Shown: positions 18,044 through 27,188, counted from the stretch's first letter. The stretch: DNA of 64,000 bases from M0103 sp040386155 (GCA_040386155.1 JAZKFZ010000001.1:310001-374000), one strand, 5' to 3'. Numbers and translations are program-made. Notes: generated by a model from the letters alone, not told the origin.

Positions 18044-18682
18044 ATGAATTTCATTGATGTTTTATTAGTTGTCCCCATCATTTATGCGGCCTGGAAAGGC
18101 TTAAAGAATGGATTAATAATCGAAGTTTTTACGCTTTTGGCATTACTTGTTGGCTTGTATGCCGGCATTCATTTCTCTGATTTTTTAGCAGCTATTTTTC
18201 GAGACAATCTAGGTTGGGAATCCGTTTATGCCCCAACTATTTGTTTCACGCTCATTTTTTTAGGCATTGGCGCAATGATCTATTTCGCTGGTGTGATGCT
18301 AAAACGCATCGTGAAAGTAGTGAGATTGTCGTTGTTTGATAAAATTGGTGGATTGACATTGAGCGTAGTTACTTGCTTGTATTTACTTAGTACAATTCTG
18401 GTACTACTAGAATCTTATGATGAAAAGGGAGGATTTTTTCCGGAAGAGAAAAAAGAATCATCATTGCTTTATTATCCAGTGAAAGCTGTTTCCACTTATA
18501 CGATTCCTGGCTTTTCAGAGAGTTCGATTTTTATCAAAAATATGTTCAAGGACGAGTCGGATAGTACGGGTTTAACACCAATGCAAGTGATGGAAACAAA
18601 GGAATTAGCAGATAGTTTGGGTATTGAAATTGGTAATGCACAAGAGCTGAAGGAATTGCACCAAAAGCACAATCTTGAATAA
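18044..18682 (+). CDS. CvpA family membrane protein
   Basis: Membrane protein of 212 residues with four hydrophobic helices in the first ~130 residues and a hydrophilic C-terminal tail. The opening MNFIDVLLVVPIIYAAWKGL and the IIEVFTLLALLVGLYAGIHF segment are characteristic of the CvpA (colicin V production) family. The molecular role of the family is not settled; it is tied to envelope homeostasis. The tail (residues ~135-212) is poorly conserved in type. It shares a direction with, but not the promoter of, prs downstream. Confidence 0.85.
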   Translation: MNFIDVLLVVPIIYAAWKGLKNGLIIEVFTLLALLVGLYAGIHFSDFLAAIFRDNLGWESVYAPTICFTLIFLGIGAMIYFAGVMLKRIVKVVRLSLFDKIGGLTLSVVTCLYLLSTILVLLESYDEKGGFFPEEKKESSLLYYPVKAVSTYTIPGFSESSIFIKNMFKDESDSTGLTPMQVMETKELADSLGIEIGNAQELKELHQKHNLE

Positions 18683-18726
18683 TTCCTGTTATTTCTCTAT
18701 AATTGGCTAAAATCTAAATAATTTCG

Positions 18727-18734
18727 TACCTTTG
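18727..18734 (+). promoter_or_regulatory. -7 promoter box (TACCTTTG) for prs-rplY
   Basis: TAnnTTTG match 20 nt before the prs ATG, with a TTG at 18703-18705 (21-nt spacer) as the -33 element. One of the best promoter matches in the window. Confidence 0.65.
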
Positions 18735-18754
18735 CACCCTTAAAAATTGCTTTT

Positions 18755-19693
18755 ATGTCAGTTAGTGGAGTTAAAATATTTGCAGGTCGTGCTTCAGCGG
18801 GTTTAGCTGGAAAGATTGCCGAAAGTTTTGGAACAAAACTAGGAGATGTTAATGTAATGGAGTTCAGCGATGGTGAATTTCAACCTTCATTCGAAGAAAC
18901 AGTGCGTGGTCAGGATGTTTTTATTGTACAATCTACCATGCCGCCAAGCGATAATTTGTTTGAGTTATTGCTGATGGTTGATGCTGCTAAACGAGCTTCA
19001 GCACGAAAAATTATTGCAGTAATGCCGTATTTTGGTTTTGCTCGTCAAGACAGAAAAGACAAGCCAAGAGTTGCAATTGGTGCAAAGTTGGTTGCAAATA
19101 TGTTGATGGCAGCAGGCGTAAATCGTGTTATCACCATGGATTTACATGCAGACCAAATTCAAGGATTTTTTGAAGTTCCAGTGGATCATTTATATGCTTC
19201 AACCTTGTTTTTTGAGGAGTTGAAACGCATGAATACTGGCAATTTAATCATGGCAGCGCCAGATGCAGGTGGAGCAAAAAGAGCAAATTCATACGCAAAA
19301 GCATTCGACACTGGTTTAGCAATTTGCCACAAGCAACGTAAGCGTGCCAATGAAATTGCTGAAATGACAGTGATTGGTGACGTGGCAGGAAAAGACGTTA
19401 TTTTGGTGGATGATATGTGTGATACCGCAGGTACATTGACGAAAGCAGCAGATCTTTTCATGGAGAAAGGCGCAAAAAGTGTAACAGCATTTTGTACACA
19501 TGCGGTGCTTTCTGGTCCAGCAATTGAACGTATTGAAAATTCATCATTAAAGGAGTTAATCGTTACCGATACCATTCCTTTAAAGCAACAGTGTAGTAAA
19601 ATCCGTGTATTATCTGTTTCAGATTTATTCGGGGACGTATTCCGCCGATTGATTAACAATCAGTCAATCAGCGCACATTTTGTAATATCTTAA
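18755..19693 (+). CDS. prs: Ribose-phosphate pyrophosphokinase (PRPP synthase)
   Basis: Makes PRPP from ribose-5-phosphate and ATP for nucleotide, His and Trp synthesis in the cytoplasm. The protein has 312 residues, the usual length. Landmarks are FSDGEFQPSFEE (~30), the flexible-loop PYFGFARQDRKDKPR (~90-104), MDLHADQIQGFF (~128), and the PRPP-binding loop VILVDDMCDTAGTL (~213). It is followed by rplY after a 12-bp gap, so the two are an operon, as in many bacteria. Confidence 0.96.
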   Translation: MSVSGVKIFAGRASAGLAGKIAESFGTKLGDVNVMEFSDGEFQPSFEETVRGQDVFIVQSTMPPSDNLFELLLMVDAAKRASARKIIAVMPYFGFARQDRKDKPRVAIGAKLVANMLMAAGVNRVITMDLHADQIQGFFEVPVDHLYASTLFFEELKRMNTGNLIMAAPDAGGAKRANSYAKAFDTGLAICHKQRKRANEIAEMTVIGDVAGKDVILVDDMCDTAGTLTKAADLFMEKGAKSVTAFCTHAVLSGPAIERIENSSLKELIVTDTIPLKQQCSKIRVLSVSDLFGDVFRRLINNQSISAHFVIS

Positions 19694-19705
19694 ATTAATA
19701 TAATA

Positions 19706-20293
19706 ATGAAAACAGCACAATTGAGCGGTTCGGCTAGAGCGAACGTAGGGAAAAAGGAAGCTGCAGCTGCAAGAAATGCAGGCTTAGTTCCATGTGTACT
19801 TTACGGTACAGGTGAGCAAACTCACTTTACAGTAAAAAGAGTAGAACTTGACAAAATTATCTTCTCACCAGAAGTTTACTTGGTAGAGTTAGAGATCGAT
19901 GGTAAAAAATCAACTGCTATTGTTCAGGATTTGCAACAACATCCTACAAAAGACACTATTCAGCATGTGGATTTCTTACAGACTAGTGATTCAAAAGAAA
20001 TTAAAATTGGTTTACCAGTACGTTTGACTGGTGCTTCTCGTGGTGTATTAGCAGGTGGACGTTTACAACAAGTTTTTCGTAATTTGAAAGTTGTTGGTTT
20101 AACGAAACAATTGCCAGATGCTATCACTTTAGACATCGCTAAATTACGTATCGGACAAGCGATTCGTGTTAGAGATATTGCTATCGATGGAGTTAAATTT
20201 TTAGATCCTGCTGGTGCAGTTGTTGTTTCCGTGAAAATGGCTCGTGGAGCTGTTAAAGGAGCTGACGTTGATGACGAGGAGGATGAAGATTGA
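19706..20293 (+). CDS. rplY: 50S ribosomal protein bL25 (CTC-type)
   Basis: Ribosomal protein bL25 of 195 residues, the long two-domain general-stress/CTC form that binds 5S rRNA. The N-terminal domain includes GSARANVGKKEAAAARNAG and VPCVLYGTG; the C-terminal TL5-like domain contains GLPVRLTGASRGVLAGGRLQ. The protein ends in an acidic tail (DVDDEEDED). It is the second gene of the prs operon and is followed by an intrinsic terminator. Confidence 0.95.
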   Translation: MKTAQLSGSARANVGKKEAAAARNAGLVPCVLYGTGEQTHFTVKRVELDKIIFSPEVYLVELEIDGKKSTAIVQDLQQHPTKDTIQHVDFLQTSDSKEIKIGLPVRLTGASRGVLAGGRLQQVFRNLKVVGLTKQLPDAITLDIAKLRIGQAIRVRDIAIDGVKFLDPAGAVVVSVKMARGAVKGADVDDEEDED

Positions 20294-20317
20294 TTTTTTA
20301 GTCTAACAATAATTTTG

Positions 20318-20354
20318 AAATCCCTGGACACTTTTGTTCAGGGATTTTTTTTTT
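20318..20354 (+). terminator. Intrinsic terminator after rplY
   Basis: Stem AAATCCCTG with CAGGGATTT, extendable inward by a G·U pair, and a run of ten T residues. It lies just before the small lipoprotein gene at 20366. Confidence 0.85.
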
Positions 20355-20365
20355 ACATTTACTTC

Positions 20366-20773
20366 ATGAGATTTTTTACATCTGCTTTGCTGCTTCTCTT
20401 AATTTTCACATCCTGTGTTAAATTTGGAAAGGGAAGTAAATATGTTAAATACATCGATTATCAGTTGGTAGGTGACGGGAATAACAATGATTCTACATTT
20501 TTTGAGGTACACTACAAAAATAGAGGCGATGATACCTTAAAAGAACCGTTATGCAGCATGAATGTGAAAGATACGGTCGATAAGACAATTAAGAATACAC
20601 TTTTTTATTCGTCTGTGAATGGTGCCGATGTAATGCCAAATAGCGATTTTTACTATTATTTCTATTCAGAAGGATTCAACATCTCCAGCGAAGTTGGAAA
20701 AATCAAGTTTTTGTTGATTTGGACGAATGAAAAGAACAAGAATTCTGTGGTACGAAGAATTGTTTATCCGTAA
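20366..20773 (+). CDS. Small hypothetical lipoprotein, 135 residues
   Basis: Signal peptide MRFFTSALLLLLIFTSC with lipobox IFTSC. I chose ATG at 20366 because an upstream in-frame start at 20315 would place the rplY terminator inside the coding region and bury the signal peptide. The mature part looks beta-rich (YIDYQLVGDGNNNDSTFFEVHYKNRGD...), resembling a small immunoglobulin-like or FxLYD-like domain, but I cannot assign a family. It sits alone between the rplY terminator and a 450-bp gene-free stretch. Confidence 0.65.
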   Translation: MRFFTSALLLLLIFTSCVKFGKGSKYVKYIDYQLVGDGNNNDSTFFEVHYKNRGDDTLKEPLCSMNVKDTVDKTIKNTLFYSSVNGADVMPNSDFYYYFYSEGFNISSEVGKIKFLLIWTNEKNKNSVVRRIVYP

Positions 20774-21226
20774 AGAAAGAGTTACATTGTATAAAAATAT
20801 GTCTTTTCTTTAGTTCACAGAAGTCTAATTAACAATTTTCGTAAAAACAAACATTAGGCAATTATAATTCACGTAGTAACCCTTATTGAAAAAATGGGTA
20901 GTGTATCAAACCTGCACCTGTCTACTTTTCAGGAATATAAAGAATTGAAAACCAGCGATAATTTATTGCTGGTTTTCTTTTTTTCGGTGGAGACCTAGCT
21001 CACTTTAGCTAAAAATAATTCAAAAGAAGTATCCTTAAATCAAGGTTTTCGTTATATGTGATTTAAACTTGCACCTAAGCACTTTTAAGCATATAAAAAT
21101 ATTCCGCTCCACAGTAACAAAAGACGGCACTTAATTGTTATACTTCACAAGACAAATAGAAATTTAAATACACGAGTGTGTGAACGATTCTTTTGTAAAC
21201 TTGTATTTTCAAGCAAACGCGTTATT
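20774..21226. other. Gene-free 453-bp stretch with a hairpin terminator and a repeated motif
   Basis: No credible ORF, tRNA or rRNA is visible. It holds a strong intrinsic terminator (20947-20984) not preceded by any coding sequence, and two diverged direct copies of a ~35-bp segment (20908-20944 and 21065-21099) sharing AAACYTGCACCT and ACTTTT then ATATAAA. The first copy lies just before the terminator, so a small non-coding RNA ending at ~20984 is plausible. Confidence 0.5.
20947..20984 (+). terminator. Orphan intrinsic terminator (possible sRNA 3' end)
   Basis: A 10-bp perfect stem GAAAACCAGC (20947-20956) with GCTGGTTTTC (20968-20977), an 11-nt loop, then a T-run. The nearest upstream CDS stop is 173 bp away. 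Confidence 0.75.
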
Positions 21227-22957
21227 ATGAAAAAACTATCTTTTGTGGGCATTTTCCTACTACCCCTTATTTTGTTTGGTCAACAGCCGAATACTCAAAT
21301 CGTAAAATCTGATATTAAGCAGGTGAAACTGTTTCTTACTTCTGGAGAAATGACCCACCAGCAGTCGATTAAAGTGCTCAAAGGAAGAAATAAATTGATT
21401 TTTCCGGGTATTTCTGCATTTGCTGATCCACAGTCTATTCAATTTACCAGTGGATCGAAGTATAAATTAGTTTCAGTTTCTACTGAAATGGATTTTTTGG
21501 CGGCGGAACAATTCAACCCAAGAATTGCAGTATTGAAAGATTCGTTGGAAGTATTGAAGGATCAATATCAAGCCAATGAAGACCAAATAGGAGCTTTTAA
21601 TGCTGAAGTGGATGTGATGAATGCGAATAAAAAATTAGGCGGACAAACTCAAAATTTGACAGTGGCGCAAATTAAGGAAGCGGCAGATTTCTATAGAACA
21701 AGAACCTTGGAAATCAATAGGCAATTGTCAAAATTGCGTAAGGAACAAACGAAATTGAGTTTGGGGATTGAAAATACACGGTATCAGTTGGTGGAATTGA
21801 ACTATAATGAAAATCAACGCAGTAATCAGGTCATTATTTTAATTGATGTGGAAGAAGCAACAAGCATGGAAACAACACTAAAATACTTGGTTTCAGATTG
21901 TGGCTGGGCAGCAATGTACGACTTGTCAGCAGCAGAAATCAATCAAAAAATCAACTTAAAATACAAGGCACAGGTGTACAACAATACGGGAAGTTCATGG
22001 AATAATGTTGAATTACTACTGTCCACTGCAGATCCTCTGTTATCTGCTTCACACCCGATTCTTTCTCCTTGGTATTTAAGTTATCATGATAACAATAATT
22101 ACAAGGGTAAAAATGCTTACTATGCTCCTCAGGTGGTTCAGCAAGATTATCGTGCTTGGGCGCAATCAAATATTGATATTGCCAACAAACGAGCATACGA
22201 CAATTATATGATGGACAAAGATGTAAGTAAATTTAATGCGCAATTGATTGATGGTGTTATGCCAAGTCAGCAATTGACAAACGTTGGTCCAGTTAATTTT
22301 AAACAGATCGAAATTTCTGAATTGATGGCTGAGTTCGCAATTCCTAATAAATTCTCGTGCCCATCCGATTCTAAACCGTATATGGTGGATGTGAAAGAAA
22401 TGAACCTCGATGCTACATTTTCGCATATCACAGTTCCAAAATTGGATAATGCTGCCTTTTTGCTAGCACATATTGTAGGTTGGCAAGAGTTGGAGTTAAT
22501 TCCTGGTCCAACGAATGTTTACTTTGGTGGCGTGTATGTAGGAATGTCACAGATTGACACACGAAATGTTTCGGACACCCTTTCACTTTCTTTTGGACGT
22601 GACAATAAAGTGTTGGTAATGCGCAAATTGAAGCAAGAAATGAGTTCTAAGAAAGTAATTGGAGGAAGTAAAAAGGAATCGTACTCGTATGAGATTGCCG
22701 TTCGAAATAATCGCAATGTTCCTATCAAGATTCGAGTGTACGATCAAGTTCCTATTTCTCAAAATAGCGATATAACTGTCACTGTGGACAATATCAGCGG
22801 GGCGAAACAAGATGCACAAACCGGAGAAGTCACCTGGGATTATGTAGTTGAGCCTTCTGTAGTGAAATCAATGGAAATTGCCTATTCAGTGAAGTATCCA
22901 AAAGATGCAAATATCACAATGCAACGATTCAAAACGGTTTCTTGCCCAGCGTTCTAG
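21227..22957 (+). CDS. DUF4139 (MuiA-like) exported protein
   Basis: Exported protein of 576 residues with the signal peptide MKKLSFVGIFLLPLILFGQ. The N-terminal DUF4140-like domain (VKLFLTSGEMTHQQSIKVLKG) is followed by a coiled-coil (about 110-190, for example NRQLSKLRKEQTKLSLGIEN) and a DUF4139 domain to the end (YKAQVYNNTGSSWNNVELLLS, KESYSYEIAVRNNRNVPIKI, GEVTWDYVVEP). This is the mucoidy-inhibitor MuiA-like architecture, whose function is not established. I chose ATG at 21227; an in-frame ORF extension starts at 21176 but would hide the signal peptide. Confidence 0.82.
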   Translation: MKKLSFVGIFLLPLILFGQQPNTQIVKSDIKQVKLFLTSGEMTHQQSIKVLKGRNKLIFPGISAFADPQSIQFTSGSKYKLVSVSTEMDFLAAEQFNPRIAVLKDSLEVLKDQYQANEDQIGAFNAEVDVMNANKKLGGQTQNLTVAQIKEAADFYRTRTLEINRQLSKLRKEQTKLSLGIENTRYQLVELNYNENQRSNQVIILIDVEEATSMETTLKYLVSDCGWAAMYDLSAAEINQKINLKYKAQVYNNTGSSWNNVELLLSTADPLLSASHPILSPWYLSYHDNNNYKGKNAYYAPQVVQQDYRAWAQSNIDIANKRAYDNYMMDKDVSKFNAQLIDGVMPSQQLTNVGPVNFKQIEISELMAEFAIPNKFSCPSDSKPYMVDVKEMNLDATFSHITVPKLDNAAFLLAHIVGWQELELIPGPTNVYFGGVYVGMSQIDTRNVSDTLSLSFGRDNKVLVMRKLKQEMSSKKVIGGSKKESYSYEIAVRNNRNVPIKIRVYDQVPISQNSDITVTVDNISGAKQDAQTGEVTWDYVVEPSVVKSMEIAYSVKYPKDANITMQRFKTVSCPAF

Positions 22958-22993
22958 GTTTTTCAGTGCCGAAGTATCCTTGGCTAAACACAA

Positions 22994-23027
22994 AAAAAGC
23001 CGTTACATTGTAACGGCTTTTTCTTTA
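22994..23027. terminator. Bidirectional terminator between DUF4139 gene and accC
   Basis: A 13-bp perfect stem (22994-23006 with 23010-23022; core GCCGTTAC/GTAACGGC), a 3-nt loop, an A-run on the left and a T-run on the right. It serves the convergent transcripts on both sides. Confidence 0.85.
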
Positions 23028-23039
23028 TATCTTGTTTTC

Positions 23040-24374
23040 TTAAAATTCAAATGTATCCATGAACGCCGTAGTGAAGTTTCCAGCGTTGAAATTTTTGTCG
23101 AGCATTAATTTCTGATGAAAAGGAATCGTTGTTTTAATTCCTTCGATGATGTATTCATCCAAGGCACGTTTCATTTTTAAAATCGCTTCTTCGCGTGTTT
23201 GTGCCACTACAATTAGTTTTCCAATCATGGAGTCATAATTCGGTGGAATTGTGTAACCAGCATACGCATGTGTGTCGATACGGATACCATGTCCACCTGG
23301 AGAGTGGTAAGATGTAATCAATCCTGGTGAAGGACGGAAATCATTGTATGGATCTTCCGCATTGATACGACATTGGATCGCATGCATTTGAGGATAGTAG
23401 TTTTTCCCTGAGATTTTTTCTCCAGCAGCAATTTTAATTTGTTCCTTGATCAAATCGTAGTTGATCACTTCTTCCGTAATGGTGTGCTCCACTTGGATAC
23501 GTGTATTCATTTCCATGAAGTAGAAATCACGATTTTTATCCACCAAGAACTCTACAGTACCAACTCCTTCATATCGAACGGCTTTCGCTGCTTTAATGGC
23601 TGCATCACCCATTCTTTCGCGCAACTCATCTGTCATAAATGGAGAAGGTGTTTCTTCAACCAATTTTTGGTGACGACGTTGAATCGAGCAATCTCTTTCC
23701 GAAAGGTGACAAGCACTTCCGAATTGATCGCCTGCAATTTGAATTTCGATGTGACGTGGTTGTTCAATGTATTTCTCCATGTAGATACCATCGTTTCCAA
23801 ATGCTGCACCTGCCTCTGTTCTTGCAGAATCCCATGCTGCTTCAATGTCTTCTTCCTTCCAAACGATGCGCATTCCTTTTCCACCACCACCAGCAGTTGC
23901 TTTAAGAATGACAGGATATTTGATTTCTTTGGCAATTTTTTTAGCATCGGCCACATCTTTCAGCAAGCCTTTTGATCCAGGAATACAAGGAACACCCGCT
24001 TTGATCATGGTTGCTTTTGCTGTAGCTTTATCACCCATTCCTGCAATTTGTTCAGGAAGAGCACCAATAAATTTGATACCGTGTTCTTGACAAACCTTAG
24101 AAAATTTTTCGTTTTCTGAAAGGAAACCGTAGCCTGGGTGAATGGCGTCTGCATTGGTAATTTCTGCCGCTGCGATAATGTTTGGAATCGATAAATACGA
24201 TTGTGAACTTACTGCAGGACCGATACAAACTGCTTCGTCGGCAAAGCGAACGGGTAACGAATCTTTATCAGCTGTCGAATAAACGGCAACTGTTTTAATC
24301 CCCATTTCCTTGCAAGTTCGAATGATGCGTAAAGCAATTTCCCCTCTATTGGCAATTAGAATTTTCTTAAACAT
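23040..24374 (-). CDS. accC: Acetyl-CoA carboxylase biotin carboxylase subunit
   Basis: ATP-dependent carboxylation of biotin on AccB, the first half of the malonyl-CoA reaction. The protein has 444 residues, typical for AccC. The N-terminus FKKILIANRGEIALRIIRTC is diagnostic. The ATP-grasp glycine-rich loop KATAGGGGKGMRIV lies near 159-172, and FMEMNTRIQVEHTITEEV near 287 carries catalytic Glu/Asn/Arg residues. It is the last gene of the DUF177-rpmF-plsX-fabH-accB-accC cluster. The carboxyltransferase genes accA and accD are not in the window. Confidence 0.96.
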   Translation of the reverse strand: MFKKILIANRGEIALRIIRTCKEMGIKTVAVYSTADKDSLPVRFADEAVCIGPAVSSQSYLSIPNIIAAAEITNADAIHPGYGFLSENEKFSKVCQEHGIKFIGALPEQIAGMGDKATAKATMIKAGVPCIPGSKGLLKDVADAKKIAKEIKYPVILKATAGGGGKGMRIVWKEEDIEAAWDSARTEAGAAFGNDGIYMEKYIEQPRHIEIQIAGDQFGSACHLSERDCSIQRRHQKLVEETPSPFMTDELRERMGDAAIKAAKAVRYEGVGTVEFLVDKNRDFYFMEMNTRIQVEHTITEEVINYDLIKEQIKIAAGEKISGKNYYPQMHAIQCRINAEDPYNDFRPSPGLITSYHSPGGHGIRIDTHAYAGYTIPPNYDSMIGKLIVVAQTREEAILKMKRALDEYIIEGIKTTIPFHQKLMLDKNFNAGNFTTAFMDTFEF

Positions 24375-24474
24375 TGTTTTTTGTTTTTTGTTTGGAACGA
24401 TGAAGTGTTAGATGGTTTGAAAGATTGAACCTTTCAACCTTTAAATCTTACTACACCTTTCAAACAATTAAAAA
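24375..24474. repeat. Repeat-like spacer between accB and accC
   Basis: Contains the inverted pair GTTTGAAAG (24415-24423) / CTTTCAAAC (24457-24465) and internal short words of the type GAAAGATTGAACCTTTCAACC. This resembles degenerate spacer repeats seen elsewhere in the window. No T-run, so a full terminator inside the operon is unlikely. Confidence 0.4.
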
Positions 24475-24951
24475 TTATGCGGGATCTACTAAAAATAGTG
24501 GTTGATCGTATTCTACAGGAGAAGAATTGTCAACCAAAACTTTTACAATTTTACCAGAAATCTCAGCTTCAATTTCATTGAATAATTTCATCGCTTCGAT
24601 GATGCAGATCGTAGAACCTTTCGTGATATTGTCTCCAACATTTACAAAAGAATCTTTATCAGGCGATGATGAACGATAGAACGTTCCAATCATTGGCGAT
24701 TTGATCGTGATGTATTTTGAGTCTTCTGTCGCCTCTGCTACTGGAGCTGCCGCTACTGGAGCTGCTGCAATTGCTGCAGGAGCAGGAGCTGCCGCCATTG
24801 TCGGTGCCGCTGCCTGCACGATAATTTGTTGATCAGCTTTAGCTTTCTCAGCTTTGATGGTAAGTTTGAAATCTTTTCTTTCGATTTCAACTTCTGTAAC
24901 ACCTGATTTTGCTACAAATTTGATTAAATCTTGTATTTCGTTCAGATTCAT
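24475..24951 (-). CDS. accB: Biotin carboxyl carrier protein of acetyl-CoA carboxylase
   Basis: Carrier protein of 158 residues. The N-terminal part LNEIQDLIKFVAKSGVTEVEIE is typical, an Ala/Pro-rich linker spans ~45-75, and the biotinyl domain contains SPMIGTFYRSSSPDKDSFV and the biotin-accepting lysine in EAMKLFNE (Lys ~122; Leu replaces the usual Met after Lys, common in this phylum). It lies 41 bp after fabH and 100 bp before accC; that spacer has repeat-like sequence. Confidence 0.95.
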   Translation of the reverse strand: MNLNEIQDLIKFVAKSGVTEVEIERKDFKLTIKAEKAKADQQIIVQAAAPTMAAAPAPAAIAAAPVAAAPVAEATEDSKYITIKSPMIGTFYRSSSPDKDSFVNVGDNITKGSTICIIEAMKLFNEIEAEISGKIVKVLVDNSSPVEYDQPLFLVDPA

Positions 24952-24992
24952 AGTTTCTATTTTTTATGAGTGTAAAATTATTAATTTTATTT

Positions 24993-25976
24993 TTAGTAAG
25001 CCCACTTTAAGTAGATAGCTCCCCAAGTAAACCCTCCGCCAAAGGCAGAAAGAATGATATTATCTCCTTTTTTTAATTGACTTTCATAATCCCATAAGCA
25101 CAAAGGCAATGTTCCTGCAGTGGTGTTTCCATAGCGCATGATGTTGATCATCACTTTTTCTTTAGGAAGACCCATTCTATTGGCCGTAGCATCGATTATT
25201 CTAAGATTGGCTTGATGTGGAACTAACCAGTCAATATCATCACTTGTGAGATTATTTTTTTCCATGATTTCAGCCGAAACTTCTGCCATGTTTGTTACCG
25301 CAAATTTGAATACTTGTTGACCTTCTTGTTTCACGAAGTGAAGACGATTATCTACCGTTTCATGCGAAGCGGGTTGCAAAGAACCTCCGGCTGGTTGGTA
25401 TAGGTAGTGACGTCCAGCGCCATCTGCTCGCAAGATGAAATCTTGAATTCCGTAGCCTTCTTCATTGGGCTCTAGCAGCACAACTCCAGCACCATCTCCA
25501 AAAATGACACAAGTAGTACGATCTTCATAGTCTACAATCGAAGACATTTTATCAACACCTACTACCAGTACTTTTTTATAGCGACCAGTTTCAATGAATT
25601 GAGCACCCGTTGCCAATGAATATAAAAATCCAGAACAAGCAGCGCTTAAGTCATATCCCCAAGCGTTTTTCATTCCAATTTTATCACAAACCACATTGGA
25701 CGTACTAGGAAAAACATAATCACCAGTCACTGTTCCTACAATCACTAGATCGATGTCTAGCGGATTGATTCCTTTTTTATCTAATAATTTTTTAATTGCC
25801 GCAGCGGCCATGTCCGAAGCAGCTCCATCTTTTTGAATTCTTCGTTCTTTGATTCCTGTTCTAGAGGTAATCCACTCATCAGAAGTATCTACATATTTTG
25901 ATAGATCTTCATTGGTGACAATGTTTTCAGGAAGATACCCTTGTACGCCTGTAATTGCTGCTGTAATTTTCCCCAT
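24993..25976 (-). CDS. fabH: 3-oxoacyl-ACP synthase III
   Basis: Condenses acetyl-CoA (or a branched starter) with malonyl-ACP to start fatty-acid synthesis. The protein has 327 residues. The Cys-His-Asn triad is visible as SAACSGF (Cys114), VPHQANLR (His254) and RYGNTTAGTLP (Asn284). The N-terminus ITAAITGVQGYLPENIVTN is typical, as is the late FGGGFTWGAIYLKW. It sits 2 bp after plsX, consistent with translational coupling. Confidence 0.96.
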   Translation of the reverse strand: MGKITAAITGVQGYLPENIVTNEDLSKYVDTSDEWITSRTGIKERRIQKDGAASDMAAAAIKKLLDKKGINPLDIDLVIVGTVTGDYVFPSTSNVVCDKIGMKNAWGYDLSAACSGFLYSLATGAQFIETGRYKKVLVVGVDKMSSIVDYEDRTTCVIFGDGAGVVLLEPNEEGYGIQDFILRADGAGRHYLYQPAGGSLQPASHETVDNRLHFVKQEGQQVFKFAVTNMAEVSAEIMEKNNLTSDDIDWLVPHQANLRIIDATANRMGLPKEKVMINIMRYGNTTAGTLPLCLWDYESQLKKGDNIILSAFGGGFTWGAIYLKWAY

Positions 25977-25978
25977 AA

Positions 25979-26917
25979 TCAGTTAAATGCTTCATTCACC
26001 CGCGCTGCTAAACCAGATTTTGCAACTTCGTAGGAATGTTTAATCATATTTTTTACTGCAATCTCATTGGAAATTCCGTGACCAATAATGACATTTCCTT
26101 TCACGCCTAAGATTGGAGTTCCACCATAGTTTTCATAATTAAAGCTATCGAAATAGTCATCCTTGATACCTCTTTGCTTAAACAATGTAAATAGTCCTTC
26201 CGCCTCTTTCAATACTACATTCCCTGTAAAACCGTCGCATACAATTACATCTGCTTTTCCGGTGAACAAATCTCGACCTTCTAAGTTACCAATAAAATTG
26301 ACTTCTTCTGATTCGTTCAATAATTTATAAGTAGCCTGGGTGAGAAGATTTCCTTTTTCAGGTTCTTCACCAATATTTAAAAGCGCCACTTTTGGATTTT
26401 CAATATTGTACACACACTTTGAGTACAACGATCCTAATATAGCAAATTGATACAACACATCTGATTTGCAATCGGCGTTAGAGCCAACATCCAGTAAGAT
26501 TGTTTTGGTGCCATCAATGGCCGGAAGTGTAGAAGTTATGCAAGGGCGAATAATACCAGGAATGGTGTGGATTTTATAAATCGACCCCACTAACATGGCG
26601 CCTGTATTTCCTGTAGAAGCAAATGCCACAATATCTTGATTCGCTAATAAATCAAATCCAACGGCGATACTACTGTTTGGCTTACTCGGAATGGCACGTG
26701 TAGGATGGTCATTCATTGTGATGACATCTGGCGCGTGTACAATTTCAAAGTCTGCTGGATTTGCACCCAACAACGAAAGGCCACTAGAGATTTGATCTCT
26801 GTCGCCTATCAAAACGAGTTGTACCTCAGATGGAAGTTCACTTTTGGCTAAAATCGCACCTTTGATATTTGCATCTGGTGCAAAATCGCCGCCGAGTATG
26901 TCTATTCCTATCTTCAT
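25979..26917 (-). CDS. plsX: Phosphate acyltransferase PlsX
   Basis: Makes acyl-phosphate from acyl-ACP for the PlsY route to phospholipids; a peripheral membrane enzyme. The protein has 312 residues. Family hallmarks are IGIDILGGDFAPDANIKGA at the start, SIAVGFDLLANQDIVAFASTGNTGAM (~82-107), NIGEEPEKGN (~181) and VCDGFTGNVVLKEAEGL (~220). It lies between rpmF (31-bp gap) and fabH (2-bp gap). Confidence 0.96.
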   Translation of the reverse strand: MKIGIDILGGDFAPDANIKGAILAKSELPSEVQLVLIGDRDQISSGLSLLGANPADFEIVHAPDVITMNDHPTRAIPSKPNSSIAVGFDLLANQDIVAFASTGNTGAMLVGSIYKIHTIPGIIRPCITSTLPAIDGTKTILLDVGSNADCKSDVLYQFAILGSLYSKCVYNIENPKVALLNIGEEPEKGNLLTQATYKLLNESEEVNFIGNLEGRDLFTGKADVIVCDGFTGNVVLKEAEGLFTLFKQRGIKDDYFDSFNYENYGGTPILGVKGNVIIGHGISNEIAVKNMIKHSYEVAKSGLAARVNEAFN

Positions 26918-26947
26918 AAAAGAGGAATCAGCTTAGAAAAGCAGTAA

Positions 26948-27139
26948 TTAAACTGCTAATTCTTTCTCAGCTACAACTTTACCTCTATAATACATCTTTC
27001 CTTCGTGCCAGTATGCATGGTGGAACAAGTGTGGTTGACCTGTTGTAGGACATGTAGCAATGTTTTTCGCTACTGCCTTTACGTGAGTTCTACGCTTGTC
27101 ACGTCTCGTGGTCGATATTCGTCGCTTAGGATGTGCCAT
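26948..27139 (-). CDS. rpmF: 50S ribosomal protein bL32
   Basis: Ribosomal protein of 63 residues. The N-terminus AHPKRRISTTRRDKRRTH is the bL32 signature. The zinc-binding cysteine pairs are missing (only one Cys, in CPTTGQPH), so this is the zinc-independent form. Genomic order DUF177-rpmF-plsX-fabH is conserved across many bacteria. Confidence 0.95.
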   Translation of the reverse strand: MAHPKRRISTTRRDKRRTHVKAVAKNIATCPTTGQPHLFHHAYWHEGKMYYRGKVVAEKELAV

Positions 27140-27188
27140 TTTGTCTTTTATTTAATTTTTAAATCTATTATCTTTTAGTGAATGAAGC

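Noticed and set aside
19186..19659. 157-residue minus-strand ORF
   Set aside because: Lies entirely within prs on the opposite strand with no start context.
23439..23975. 178-residue plus-strand ORF
   Set aside because: Fully antisense to accC, Cys/Phe-rich composition, no promoter or homology; a shadow of the conserved minus-strand gene.
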